From contig NZ_JAGGJX010000002.1 in NCBI RefSeq assembly GCF_017873185.1, forward strand, positions 1-64,000: a DNA stretch of 64,000 nt, read 5' to 3'. The notes beneath the pieces are model-generated. The model saw only the letters and a list, made by a program, of their open reading frames with translations, had not been told where the DNA came from and searched no databases. Source of the stretch: Metaclostridioides mangenotii. GTDB taxonomy: Bacteria > Bacillota > Clostridia > Peptostreptococcales > Peptostreptococcaceae. Below, one piece after another: positions 16,929 to 25,424 of this stretch. The first letter of the stretch is position 1, and the number at the start of each line of letters is the position of its first letter. Both the position numbers and the translations under genes were made by a program.

Positions 16929-17990
16929 CTATTTTAAATTAGGATATAACCCTTCAGCAAAGTTTACGATTCCGTTTTTTGTACGTATACCGCTAGCATA
17001 CATATCTCCGAGCATAATAGGTTGAACTCTTTTATTCTTAATAGCTGAAAGGCTAGCTAGGCTTTTATCTTCTAAAATTTTATCTAGGTTTTCCTTTTTA
17101 ACTTTTTCTGCATCATCACCTGAATAAGGCATATATACTACGAATATTACATCTGGATTTAGATTGATTATATCTTCTTTACCAAGATCAGCCCCGTCTT
17201 CATTGACAAGTTTACCGCCGAGCTTTGTAACCATATCTCCACCAAGACTTGATGCTCCATAGTTTACAATAGTGTCTCCTTGGAATTCAAGGATCAATGC
17301 TGTAGGCTTCTTTTCTATTTTAGATGTTTTCGCAGCGACCTTGTCGATTTCTGATTTCATATCATCTACAATTTGATGAGCTTTTTCTTGAACATCAAAA
17401 ATTTTACCTAAATTTAAGATATCAGTAAACTCATTTTCAAGAGTTCTAGCTACAGCATCTTTTTTACGAGTATTTGAATTTATATAAATATTTGTACCGT
17501 TATTTACTAAGCTTGCTGCATCTCCAAGTGTTTTATCGCCAAAGTAAGATCCCCAGCTAAGTATTAAGTCTGGATTTAGCATTGTTACAGATTCTTTAGA
17601 TGGTGCAAACTCTGTTAGGTATTTAACTTTGTCAAATGCTGGTTTCAAATCTGAAGAGACTTCATTGTCTAGCCCAGCAGTTGCGGCTATTTTATCTTCT
17701 AATCCTAGAGCTAACAGTGTTTCGATAGACCCTTGATAAACTGCTAAGGCTTTCTCTGGAGCTTTTTTATAAACAGTTTTTAATTCTTCGCCATCAGATC
17801 CATAAGTTGTTATAGTCAGTGGATATTTTGTTTTTTCGGGTTTTGAATCTGTTTCAACTTGAGCTTGAGGACTGTTCCCCTCTTTGTTATCAGACTCAGA
17901 TTTTTTAGGACTACAAGCAGTAGTTCCCAATACCAATATTGAAACTATCAATACTGATAAAAAACTTTTTAAAAAATTTTGTTTTTTCAT
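16929..17990 (-). CDS. btuF: Corrinoid-binding lipoprotein of ABC transporter (BtuF type)
   Basis: A 353-residue substrate-binding protein. The first 26 residues form a lipoprotein signal with lipobox LGTTAC; Cys26 would carry the lipid anchor. A charged linker (about 30-55) precedes a two-lobed periplasmic-binding fold of the BtuF/FecB class, with the early lobe around residues 80-200 and a helix-rich bridge. Ribosome binding site AAGAGGAG. It is the first gene of the btuFCD operon and lies directly behind the cobalamin riboswitch and its terminator, so its synthesis should fall when adenosylcobalamin is abundant. The exact corrinoid is not known. Confidence 0.9.
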   Translation of the reverse strand: MKKQNFLKSFLSVLIVSILVLGTTACSPKKSESDNKEGNSPQAQVETDSKPEKTKYPLTITTYGSDGEELKTVYKKAPEKALAVYQGSIETLLALGLEDKIAATAGLDNEVSSDLKPAFDKVKYLTEFAPSKESVTMLNPDLILSWGSYFGDKTLGDAASLVNNGTNIYINSNTRKKDAVARTLENEFTDILNLGKIFDVQEKAHQIVDDMKSEIDKVAAKTSKIEKKPTALILEFQGDTIVNYGASSLGGDMVTKLGGKLVNEDGADLGKEDIINLNPDVIFVVYMPYSGDDAEKVKKENLDKILEDKSLASLSAIKNKRVQPIMLGDMYASGIRTKNGIVNFAEGLYPNLK

Positions 17991-18046
17991 TTTTTCTCCT
18001 CTTAATATAAATATACTATCAACAGAAGAAGCCCCTGGTTTGTACT

Positions 18047-18070
18047 AAAAAAACCTGCTAAAAAGCAGGC
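18047..18070 (-). terminator. Expression-platform terminator of the cobalamin riboswitch
   Basis: On the minus strand GCCTGC and GCAGG form a short stem around a T-rich loop and run into seven T residues (18047-18053). It lies between the aptamer and btuF, as expected for transcriptional control. Confidence 0.8.
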
Positions 18071-18142
18071 ATTCTAAAAACAATGTATGGAATTCATACT
18101 ATGTATTAGATGTTATGCTTTGCACGGAAGCTTCATCTCAAT

Positions 18143-18305
18143 ATTAAGCAGGTTTCCTGACTTACAGATCAAAACCTAACTTCACCTTCTCACAGATTTA
18201 TCTGCAATGGTATACAAAACTAGGTTCCCTGAATACAGTGACCGGATCGCTCAGGATTCTCACCTGATTCCCTCTTATTAAGTAAACTACAATTTACTTA
18301 ATCAC
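18143..18305 (-). promoter_or_regulatory. Cobalamin riboswitch
   Basis: Read on the minus strand, the conserved pieces occur in order: GGTGAGAATCCTGAGCGATC, then CCGGTCACTGTATTCAGGGA, then the B12 box AAGTCAGGAAACCTGCTT (18146-18163). These are the conserved core and B12 box of cobalamin aptamers. A 7-bp hairpin (AAGTAAA/TTTACTT) near 18280-18302 lies at the 5' edge, so the outer boundary is approximate. It controls btuFCD. Confidence 0.95.
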
Positions 18306-18326
18306 TTAATATAAGTTAACTACTAA

Positions 18327-18355
18327 AATTTATCATAATTATTCGTTTTATGCAA
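18327..18355 (-). promoter_or_regulatory. Promoter of the riboswitch-btuFCD transcript
   Basis: On the minus strand TTGCAT (18350-18355) and an extended -10 TGATAAATT (TAAATT at 18327-18332) are 17 bases apart, placing the start just ahead of the aptamer. Confidence 0.6.
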
Positions 18356-18532
18356 CTGCTACTTAAACAAGGTAATATTTGCCTACCTTTACTGTTACAT
18401 AGAATGGAAAGTACAAGTATTTAAAATACTAGACTAAATTAAGAAGTTTAGAATATAAGTTCTAAAACCTTTTAAAAGTAGATATTTGAGGTATAATTTA
18501 AATATAGAGAATATTTTAATGGAGGAATAATT

Positions 18533-20359
18533 TTGTTTGATATACAAGAACATTTAAAAAATCTACCAGCTGAGCCTGGTGTTTATTTGATGAAAGATAA
18601 ATTTGACAATATCATATATGTAGGGAAAGCTATATCACTTAAAAATAGAGTAAGACAGTACTTCCAATCTTCTAAAAATCATTCCTCTAAAGTTAAGTCT
18701 ATGGTTACTAATATTGATAGATTTGAGTATATTATAACCGATTCTGAACTTGAGGCACTTATCTTAGAGTGTAACTTGATTAAAAGATATAGACCAAAGT
18801 ACAATGTTCTGCTTAGAGACGATAAGACTTATCCTTATATAAAGGTAACAGTTAATGAGGATTTTCCAAGACTTCTAAAAGTTAGAAGGGTTCTAAAGGA
18901 TAAAGCTAAGTACTTTGGACCTTACACTAATATTTCCGCCGTAAATGATACAATTGAGGCGCTTAGAAGTGTTTACCCGATTAGAAGTTGTAATATCGAT
19001 ATAGATAAAGCAATTAAAAACAATATGAGACCTTGTCTAAATAAGCATATAAAAAAATGCGTAGGTCCTTGCACCGGAACAGTTAGTAAAGAAGAGTACG
19101 GAAAGATGATAGATGAAATAATCTACTGCTTATCCGGAAAAGAGGAAAAATTAATAGAAATTCTGACAGAGAAAATGCAAAAATGCTCTGAAGAGTTTAA
19201 TTTTGAGGATGCTGCTATGTACAGGGATAAGATTATGAGCCTTGAAGAACTCGTACAAAAACAGAAGATAGACAATGTAGCATTGGATTTAAATCAAGAT
19301 ATAATTGCTATGGCAAGAGCTCATGATGAGGCTTGTGTACAAGTATTCTTTATAAGAAACGGTAAAATCGTAGGAAGAGAGCACTTTATCCTTGAGGGAG
19401 TGCTCGATAGTCCAAGATCTTCTATATTGGGATCATTTGTGAAACAGTTCTACATGGAACAAGAATATATTCCAAAAGAATTGATTATAGAAGACGAAAT
19501 AGAAGATAGTTTTGTATTAGAAGAGTGGCTTACAACTAAAAAGGGACAAAAAGTAACAATTAGAGTCCCACAAAAAGGTGAAAAGAAGAGTTTAGTGGAC
19601 ATGGTCAGAAAAAATGCCATTGAATACCTTGAGAAATTCTCTGATATGAACAAGAGAAAGTACGAAAAGAGTATGGGTGCTCTTGAAGAACTACAAAAAA
19701 TACTGGATTTAGATGAAATTCCAAAGAGGATAGAATCTTTTGATATCTCTAACATACAAGGGGTGGATTCCATTGGAAGTATGGTGGTTTTCACCAAGGG
19801 AAAGAAAGATAAGAAAGAGTACAGAAGATATAAGATTAAGACTGTTGAAGGCCCGAATGACTACGACTCTATGGCTGAAATAGTAGAGAGAAGGATAAAG
19901 TACGGCAATTTACCAGATCTTATGCTATTAGATGGAGGTAAGGGACAAGTTAGCTCAGTAAAGAGAATTCTAGATTTATACGGATTAGAAATTCCTCTTT
20001 GGGGAATGTATAAAGATGACAACCACAGGACAAAAGGCTTGGTAAATAAAGATAGAGAAATAGAGTTGGATAAGACTTCTAACTTATATAGATTTGTGGC
20101 GAGTATTCAAGAAGAAGTTCACAATTACGCTATTTCATATCATAGAAGTCTTAGAAATAAGGCGATTACTAAATCTGTGCTGGATAATATTCCGGGAATA
20201 GGTGATAAGAGAAAAAAGGCTCTTTTAAACCACTTTAAGGATATTGATGCAATAAAGGCTGCATCTATAGAAGAATTAAACGAAGCTGATGGAATGAATA
20301 AGTCGTCCTCAGAGAGCGTATATAAATTTTTCCATAAAGATATAATAAAAGATCAATAA
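18533..20359 (+). CDS. uvrC: Excinuclease ABC subunit C (UvrC)
   Basis: UvrC, 608 residues, full length. An N-terminal GIY-YIG nuclease domain (GVYLMKDKFDNIIYVGKA, about 16-33) makes the 3' incision; a UVR motif (about 200-235) binds UvrB; the C-terminal RNase H-like domain (about 390-540) makes the 5' incision, and a helix-hairpin-helix pair closes the protein (about 550-605). It uses a TTG start: GGAGGAATAATT precedes it at ideal spacing and no nearer ATG exists. I see no LexA box upstream, in contrast to uvrBA. hprK follows after 31 bases. Confidence 0.97.
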   Translation: MFDIQEHLKNLPAEPGVYLMKDKFDNIIYVGKAISLKNRVRQYFQSSKNHSSKVKSMVTNIDRFEYIITDSELEALILECNLIKRYRPKYNVLLRDDKTYPYIKVTVNEDFPRLLKVRRVLKDKAKYFGPYTNISAVNDTIEALRSVYPIRSCNIDIDKAIKNNMRPCLNKHIKKCVGPCTGTVSKEEYGKMIDEIIYCLSGKEEKLIEILTEKMQKCSEEFNFEDAAMYRDKIMSLEELVQKQKIDNVALDLNQDIIAMARAHDEACVQVFFIRNGKIVGREHFILEGVLDSPRSSILGSFVKQFYMEQEYIPKELIIEDEIEDSFVLEEWLTTKKGQKVTIRVPQKGEKKSLVDMVRKNAIEYLEKFSDMNKRKYEKSMGALEELQKILDLDEIPKRIESFDISNIQGVDSIGSMVVFTKGKKDKKEYRRYKIKTVEGPNDYDSMAEIVERRIKYGNLPDLMLLDGGKGQVSSVKRILDLYGLEIPLWGMYKDDNHRTKGLVNKDREIELDKTSNLYRFVASIQEEVHNYAISYHRSLRNKAITKSVLDNIPGIGDKRKKALLNHFKDIDAIKAASIEELNEADGMNKSSSESVYKFFHKDIIKDQ

Positions 20360-20390
20360 TAAAAGAGCAATAATTGAGGAGAGGTAATCG

Positions 20391-21335
20391 ATGGATACAG
20401 AGAAAAGAGTAGCGATTAAAGATTTAGCAATGGATTTACGATTAGAAATTGTTTATATGCCACAGGAATCTGATATTTATGTAGAGTCGGCTGAATTAAA
20501 TAGACCGGGATTGCAATTAGCTGGTTACTTTGAGATCTTTTCAAATGATAGAATTCAAATAGTAGGGAAGACTGAGTACAACTATTTTGCAAAAGTAGAT
20601 TCAGAGAAAAGAGCAGAGATATTAGATAAATATTTTTCGTACGATATACCAGCTTTAATTATGACTTCTGGGCTTGCTGCTACCCCTGATTTTATTGAAT
20701 ACGCAAAGAAGTACAATAGAGTTTTACTTAGAACTAAAATGAATACAAGTAAAATAACAAGCAAACTTCTAAGCTATTTAGAAGCTAGGCTATCTCCAAC
20801 TACGACAATACATGGTGTATTGGTCGATGTATATGGAATTGGTGTGCTGATAAAGGGTGACAGCAATATAGGGAAATCCGAGACAGCTCTTGAGTTAGTT
20901 CAAAGAGGAAATAGACTTGTCGCAGATGATTCTGTTGAAATCAGAAAGCAGGAGGACCATAAGGTTGTCGGAACATCGCCTGAAATTTTAAAGTATCTAT
21001 TGGAGATTAGAGGAATAGGCATAATAGATGTAAGGAGCTTGTACGGTGTAGGAGCTATAAAGAATTCAAAGACTATAGATATGGTAGTGTATCTTGAAGC
21101 TTGGGATAGTACAAAATATTACGACAGGCTCGGTCTAGATAAAGACTACGAAAAAATTCTCGGTATAAACCTTGAAAAGCTTGTAATACCAGTTAGACCA
21201 GGTAGAAATACCTCCATGATCATCGAGGTTGCGGCTATGAACTTTAGACAAAAGGGAATGGGATATGATGCCGCGTATGAATTCAATAACAAGCTTATAG
21301 ATATGATAGACAAGAAATCCAATGATGATGAATAG
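20391..21335 (+). CDS. hprK: HPr kinase/phosphorylase
   Basis: A 314-residue bifunctional enzyme that phosphorylates HPr on Ser46 and reverses this with phosphate, thereby controlling carbon catabolite repression. The N-terminal domain spans about 1-135. The catalytic domain has the P-loop GDSNIGKSETAL (about 157-168) and the family signature LEIRGIGIIDVRSLYGVGAI (about 204-223). Ribosome binding site GAGGAGAGG. It probably shares a transcript with uvrC. About 410 bases without a gene follow. Confidence 0.96.
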   Translation: MDTEKRVAIKDLAMDLRLEIVYMPQESDIYVESAELNRPGLQLAGYFEIFSNDRIQIVGKTEYNYFAKVDSEKRAEILDKYFSYDIPALIMTSGLAATPDFIEYAKKYNRVLLRTKMNTSKITSKLLSYLEARLSPTTTIHGVLVDVYGIGVLIKGDSNIGKSETALELVQRGNRLVADDSVEIRKQEDHKVVGTSPEILKYLLEIRGIGIIDVRSLYGVGAIKNSKTIDMVVYLEAWDSTKYYDRLGLDKDYEKILGINLEKLVIPVRPGRNTSMIIEVAAMNFRQKGMGYDAAYEFNNKLIDMIDKKSNDDE

Positions 21336-21623
21336 ATTAAATTGGTAGAAATTAGTGTTAAGGCATTTGAATAGATAGTAGGATTAGGCTTATAAGGTGT
21401 GTTTTAAAGATTGACTGAGTTAGATGATTGTATAATTGTAAAAGCGTAGAGGGTGTTTATAGTAGAGAAAGAAAAAAATCTACTACTATTGTAACAGCTA
21501 CTATGAAACATTACATGGTATTAATCAAATAACAAATGTCATATTTTTGAAATATACCTTTTTTGTTTCGATAAAATATATCAAATACTGTATTTTCTAA
21601 GGATTGTTAAAAGTATATTTTAG
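21336..21623. other. Intergenic stretch, nothing recognised
   Basis: Roughly 290 bases of AT-rich sequence after hprK with no ORF carrying a ribosome binding site and no clear terminator. The hydrogenase promoter follows it. Confidence 0.5.
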
Positions 21624-21652
21624 TTGTAAAAATATTTTTGCATTGATATAAT
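21624..21652 (+). promoter_or_regulatory. Promoter of the plus-strand hydrogenase operon
   Basis: TTGTAA (21624-21629) and TATAAT (21647-21652) are 17 bases apart, with an extended -10 (TGATATAAT). The leader to the first ATG is about 90 bases. Confidence 0.65.
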
Positions 21653-21747
21653 ATCTTATAATAAAAAATTCATAAAATTATGAATGTTAAAATAATAATA
21701 AAGCGTTTATAAATTAAAAGTCAAATTGATTTGAAAGGAGTAGGTTT

Positions 21748-23592
21748 ATGAGTAGATTGAGTATGATTACTAGAAGTAAAGCTCAAATGGTTGTTGAAGA
21801 GCTGTATAGAGATCTAGAAAGAAGAATTGTCGCCAGTCCTCCAGGATTATGCCCTGTAGATATGTCATCATCTTTTTTAAAGATGTGCCACGCTCAAACT
21901 TGTGGAAAATGTGTACCGTGTAGAATTGGGCTTGGTCAATTGGGGAATTTACTTGAAGATGTTTTAAATGGGGATGCTACTTTAGAGACTATTGACTTGA
22001 TTGAGAGGACAGCTCGTGTAATAGCAAATTCTGCGGATTGTGCGATAGGATACGAGGCAGCAGAGATGGTACTTAAAGGACTTGATGGTTTTAGAAATGA
22101 TTATGAAGAGCACATTTTGAGGGGAAGATGTCTCTGTCATTTAGAACAACCAGTACCTTGTGTGGCACTCTGCCCAGCAGATGTTGATATACCGGGTTAC
22201 ATAGCGTTAGTTGGAGCGGAGAGATATGCGGATGCAGTTAAACTTATCAGGAAAGATAATCCATTTCCAACAGCCTGTGCATTAGTATGTGAACATCCTT
22301 GCGAGGCAAGATGTAGAAGAAATATGATAGATGACTCAGTAAATATAAGGGGCTTAAAGAGAATGGCAATAGATTATGCAGGGTATGTTCCTAATCCTGA
22401 AAACGCAGAGTCAACGGGTAAAAAAATTGCTGTAATTGGTGGTGGTCCAAGTGGACTTAGTGCAGCTTACTATTTACAGTTAATGGGACATCAAACTACC
22501 GTATTTGAGAAGAGAAAACTACTTGGTGGTATGTTAACTTACGGTATACCTAGTTATAGGTTGCCAAGAAAAAGTTTGGAAGAGGATATAAAATCTATAC
22601 TAGATACTGGTGTGGAAGTTAAGATAGAGGCATCAATCGGAAGTAGTGATGATGAAATTTCAATGAACCAATTGAGAGAAGAATACGATGCAGTGTATAT
22701 TTCGATTGGAGCTCATACAGATAAAAAAATAGGTATAGAAAATGAAGATGCAAACGGAGTAATCTCGGCTGTTGAGATGCTAAGAAATATAGGGGACAGT
22801 GAAATGCCAGATTTTAAAGACAAGACAGTCGTTGTAATAGGTGGAGGAAATGTCGCAATGGACGTTACTCGTTCAGCTATAAGACTAGGTGCTAAAAAGG
22901 TGAATGTTGTATACAGAAGACGTAAAGTAGATATGACTGCGCTTATGGACGAAGTAGAAGGCGCAATAGCTGAGGGGGCGGATGTACTTGAACTTCACTC
23001 TCCAGAGTATATTGAAACAGATGAAAACAACAATGTAAAAGCGCTTTGGGTTTCTCCTAAGATGGTAGGCCTAATAGGTAAAGATGGAAGACCAAGACCA
23101 TCGGATTCTAATTTAGATAAAGTAAGAATACCATGTGATACAGTAATAGTCGCAATTGGCCAGGGTATAGAAACTCCTCACTTTGAAGATGCCGGAATAC
23201 CTATCAAAAAAGGTGGAATTGATGCGGCTGCATGGAGTGCTGTTGAAAATACAGATGGAGTATTTGCAGGAGGGGATTGCGTAACTGGTCCAGCGACTGT
23301 GATACGTGCAATTGCAGCGGGAAAGGTCGCAGCGGCAAATATAGATACATACCTAGGATTTGACCATATAATTTCGACGGATGTAGAAATACCAACTGCA
23401 AGGTTGGATGATCGCCCAGCATGTGGAAGAGTAAATATGATGGAGAGAGATGCAGATGATAGAATAAAAGATTTCGATATGGTCGAGCTATCTATGTCTC
23501 GTGAAGAAGCAAAACAGGAAGCAAATAGGTGTCTAAGATGTGATTATTTTGGATATGGAGTTTTCAAAGGAGGTCGAGTATCTCAATGGTAA
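21748..23592 (+). CDS. GltD-like FAD/NAD(P) oxidoreductase with NuoF-type Fe-S domain (hydrogenase partner)
   Basis: A 614-residue fusion. Residues 1-120 resemble the C-terminal end of NuoF/HydB, with a CGKCVPC cluster motif (Cys52, 55, 58) and Cys98. Residues about 125-600 are like the small subunit of glutamate synthase or NfnB: cysteines at 128, 130, 138, 142, 181, 185 and 189 for Fe-S clusters, a FAD site GGGPSGLSAA (231-240) and an NAD(P) site VVVIGGGNVAMD (about 355-366). The FMN/NADH part of NuoF is missing. Its gene overlaps the following hydrogenase gene by seven bases, so it is very probably the electron-carrying partner, moving electrons between NAD(P)H and the hydrogenase. Ribosome binding site AAAGGAG. 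Whether it bifurcates is unknown. Confidence 0.85.
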   Translation: MSRLSMITRSKAQMVVEELYRDLERRIVASPPGLCPVDMSSSFLKMCHAQTCGKCVPCRIGLGQLGNLLEDVLNGDATLETIDLIERTARVIANSADCAIGYEAAEMVLKGLDGFRNDYEEHILRGRCLCHLEQPVPCVALCPADVDIPGYIALVGAERYADAVKLIRKDNPFPTACALVCEHPCEARCRRNMIDDSVNIRGLKRMAIDYAGYVPNPENAESTGKKIAVIGGGPSGLSAAYYLQLMGHQTTVFEKRKLLGGMLTYGIPSYRLPRKSLEEDIKSILDTGVEVKIEASIGSSDDEISMNQLREEYDAVYISIGAHTDKKIGIENEDANGVISAVEMLRNIGDSEMPDFKDKTVVVIGGGNVAMDVTRSAIRLGAKKVNVVYRRRKVDMTALMDEVEGAIAEGADVLELHSPEYIETDENNNVKALWVSPKMVGLIGKDGRPRPSDSNLDKVRIPCDTVIVAIGQGIETPHFEDAGIPIKKGGIDAAAWSAVENTDGVFAGGDCVTGPATVIRAIAAGKVAAANIDTYLGFDHIISTDVEIPTARLDDRPACGRVNMMERDADDRIKDFDMVELSMSREEAKQEANRCLRCDYFGYGVFKGGRVSQW

Positions 23593-25331
23593 AGTTAAAA
23601 ATAAATAATACAGAAATAGAAGTAGCAGAAGGAACAACGATTTTAGAGGCTACTAAATCGGCAGGGATGTCAGTACCAAGCCTTTGTTATTTAAAGGGAA
23701 TAAACGAAATAGGTGCATGTAGAGTATGTGTTGTAGAGATGAAAGGAATAGAAAAACTTATTACTGCATGCAATAATATAGTAGCTGAGGGAATGGATAT
23801 ATCGACTAATTCACCTAGAGTTAGAGAAGCACGTCGCACAAATGTAGAGCTAATACTGTCTCAACACGATTGCAATTGCCCTACATGTGGTAGAAGTGGA
23901 AACTGTGAACTGCAAACATTGGCAAATAACTTAAATTTTCCTGAAAACCACTATAAATTAGAGGTTCCACACTCAAATTGGCCTAAAGATTTCCCATTAA
24001 TCAGAGAAGAGGGGAAATGTATAAAATGTATGCGTTGTGTGCAAGTTTGTGACAAGATACAAGATCTACAAGTTTGGGATATAGCGCAGACTGGTTCGCG
24101 TACGACTGTAGATGTTTCTCTAAATAGAGATATAAAAGATGCAGATTGTTCACTCTGCGGTCAGTGTATAACTCACTGTCCAACAGGGGCTCTTCACGAG
24201 AGGGACGATGTAGGTAAAATACTTAGAATGAATGGCGTTTTAAACGAACCTGATACAATTACAATTATTCAAGTTGCACCATCTGTTAGAACAGCATGGG
24301 GGGAAGCTTTAGGACTTTCTAGAGAATTTGCAACTGTGAAAAGACTTGTTTCTGCACTTAGAAAGATGGGGTTCGACTATATATTTGATACAGACTTCTC
24401 AGCTGATTTAACTATTATGGAAGAGGGAAGCGAGTTTTTAGAGAGGCTTGGAAGTGGAGAAAAGAGCAAATATCCGATGTTTACATCGTGTTGTCCGGGT
24501 TGGGTTAGATTTTTAAAGTCTCAATATCCAGATATGGTGGATTCACTGTCAACGGCTAAGTCTCCACAGCAGATGTTCGGGGCAGTTGCGAAGAGCTATT
24601 ACGCCGATATATTGGGAGTAGATCCATCTAAAATATGCTGCATTTCGGTAATGCCATGTGTAGCTAAAAAACACGAATGCGATATACCTAATATAAACGA
24701 CAGCGGTGCTGAAAAAGATGTAGACTTCGTCTGGACGACTAGAGAGGTGGTTCGACTAATAAAATCAGAGCATATAGATGTAAGTTTACTTGAAGAGGAG
24801 GAATTCGATATGCCTCTAGGAATAGGTTCAGGTGCAGGAGTTATATTTGGAGCTACTGGTGGAGTTATGGAGGCGGCTCTAAGAACGGCTTATTATTTGG
24901 TAATGGGGGAAAATCCTGATGCCGACCTATTCAAAAATATTAGAGGTATGGATGGAATAAAAGAGTCTACAATTGATTTAAATGGAACATCTCTAAATCT
25001 TGCAATTGCGAGTGGTCTAGGAAATGCAAGACAATTAATCGAATCGATAAGAAGTGGCGAGAAGAAGTACGATTTTGTAGAAGTTATGGCATGTCCAGGG
25101 GGTTGTGCAGCAGGAGGAGGTCAACCTATACATGCTGGAGAAGAACTCGGAGAAGAAAGGTGCGGCGTCCTGTACAATTTAGATAAAAACAATAGTATAA
25201 GATTTTCACATGAGAATCCTTCGATAGCTGATATATACAAAAACTATCTTGAGAAACCACTATCACATAAATCACATAAACTGCTTCATACAAACCACCA
25301 CAAATGGGAAATGCCTGAATCTGTTAGGTAG
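23586..25331 (+). CDS. [FeFe]-hydrogenase catalytic subunit (GltD-linked type)
   Basis: A 581-residue hydrogenase that interconverts protons and H2. From the N-terminus: a [2Fe-2S] ferredoxin domain (Cys34, 45, 48, 62), a His-ligated [4Fe-4S] cluster (His94, Cys98, Cys101, Cys107), two [4Fe-4S] clusters (CIKCMRCVQVC and CSLCGQCITHC), then the H-cluster domain with all three signatures: TSCCPGW, MPCVAKKHE and ACPGGCAAGGGQP. Co-occurrence with a glutamate-synthase-like subunit fits what is called group A2 in hydrogenase classifications, whose role is poorly known. Its ATG lies inside the end of the preceding gene. The maturases HydEFG are not in this window. Confidence 0.93.
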   Translation: MVKLKINNTEIEVAEGTTILEATKSAGMSVPSLCYLKGINEIGACRVCVVEMKGIEKLITACNNIVAEGMDISTNSPRVREARRTNVELILSQHDCNCPTCGRSGNCELQTLANNLNFPENHYKLEVPHSNWPKDFPLIREEGKCIKCMRCVQVCDKIQDLQVWDIAQTGSRTTVDVSLNRDIKDADCSLCGQCITHCPTGALHERDDVGKILRMNGVLNEPDTITIIQVAPSVRTAWGEALGLSREFATVKRLVSALRKMGFDYIFDTDFSADLTIMEEGSEFLERLGSGEKSKYPMFTSCCPGWVRFLKSQYPDMVDSLSTAKSPQQMFGAVAKSYYADILGVDPSKICCISVMPCVAKKHECDIPNINDSGAEKDVDFVWTTREVVRLIKSEHIDVSLLEEEEFDMPLGIGSGAGVIFGATGGVMEAALRTAYYLVMGENPDADLFKNIRGMDGIKESTIDLNGTSLNLAIASGLGNARQLIESIRSGEKKYDFVEVMACPGGCAAGGGQPIHAGEELGEERCGVLYNLDKNNSIRFSHENPSIADIYKNYLEKPLSHKSHKLLHTNHHKWEMPESVR

Positions 25332-25344
25332 CGAGTATAATATA

Positions 25345-25378
25345 AAAAACTGTCTCAAATGCTGAGACAGTTTTTTCT
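25345..25378. terminator. Shared bidirectional terminator between the two hydrogenase operons
   Basis: AAAAACTGTCTCA (25345-25357) pairs with TGAGACAGTTTTT (25363-25375). A- and T-tracts flank both sides, so it can end transcripts from either direction; two convergent operons end here. Confidence 0.9.
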
Positions 25379-25424
25379 TTAGTTACAAATTTAGTTGATC
25401 AGTTTATTAGTTATTTATATATAA

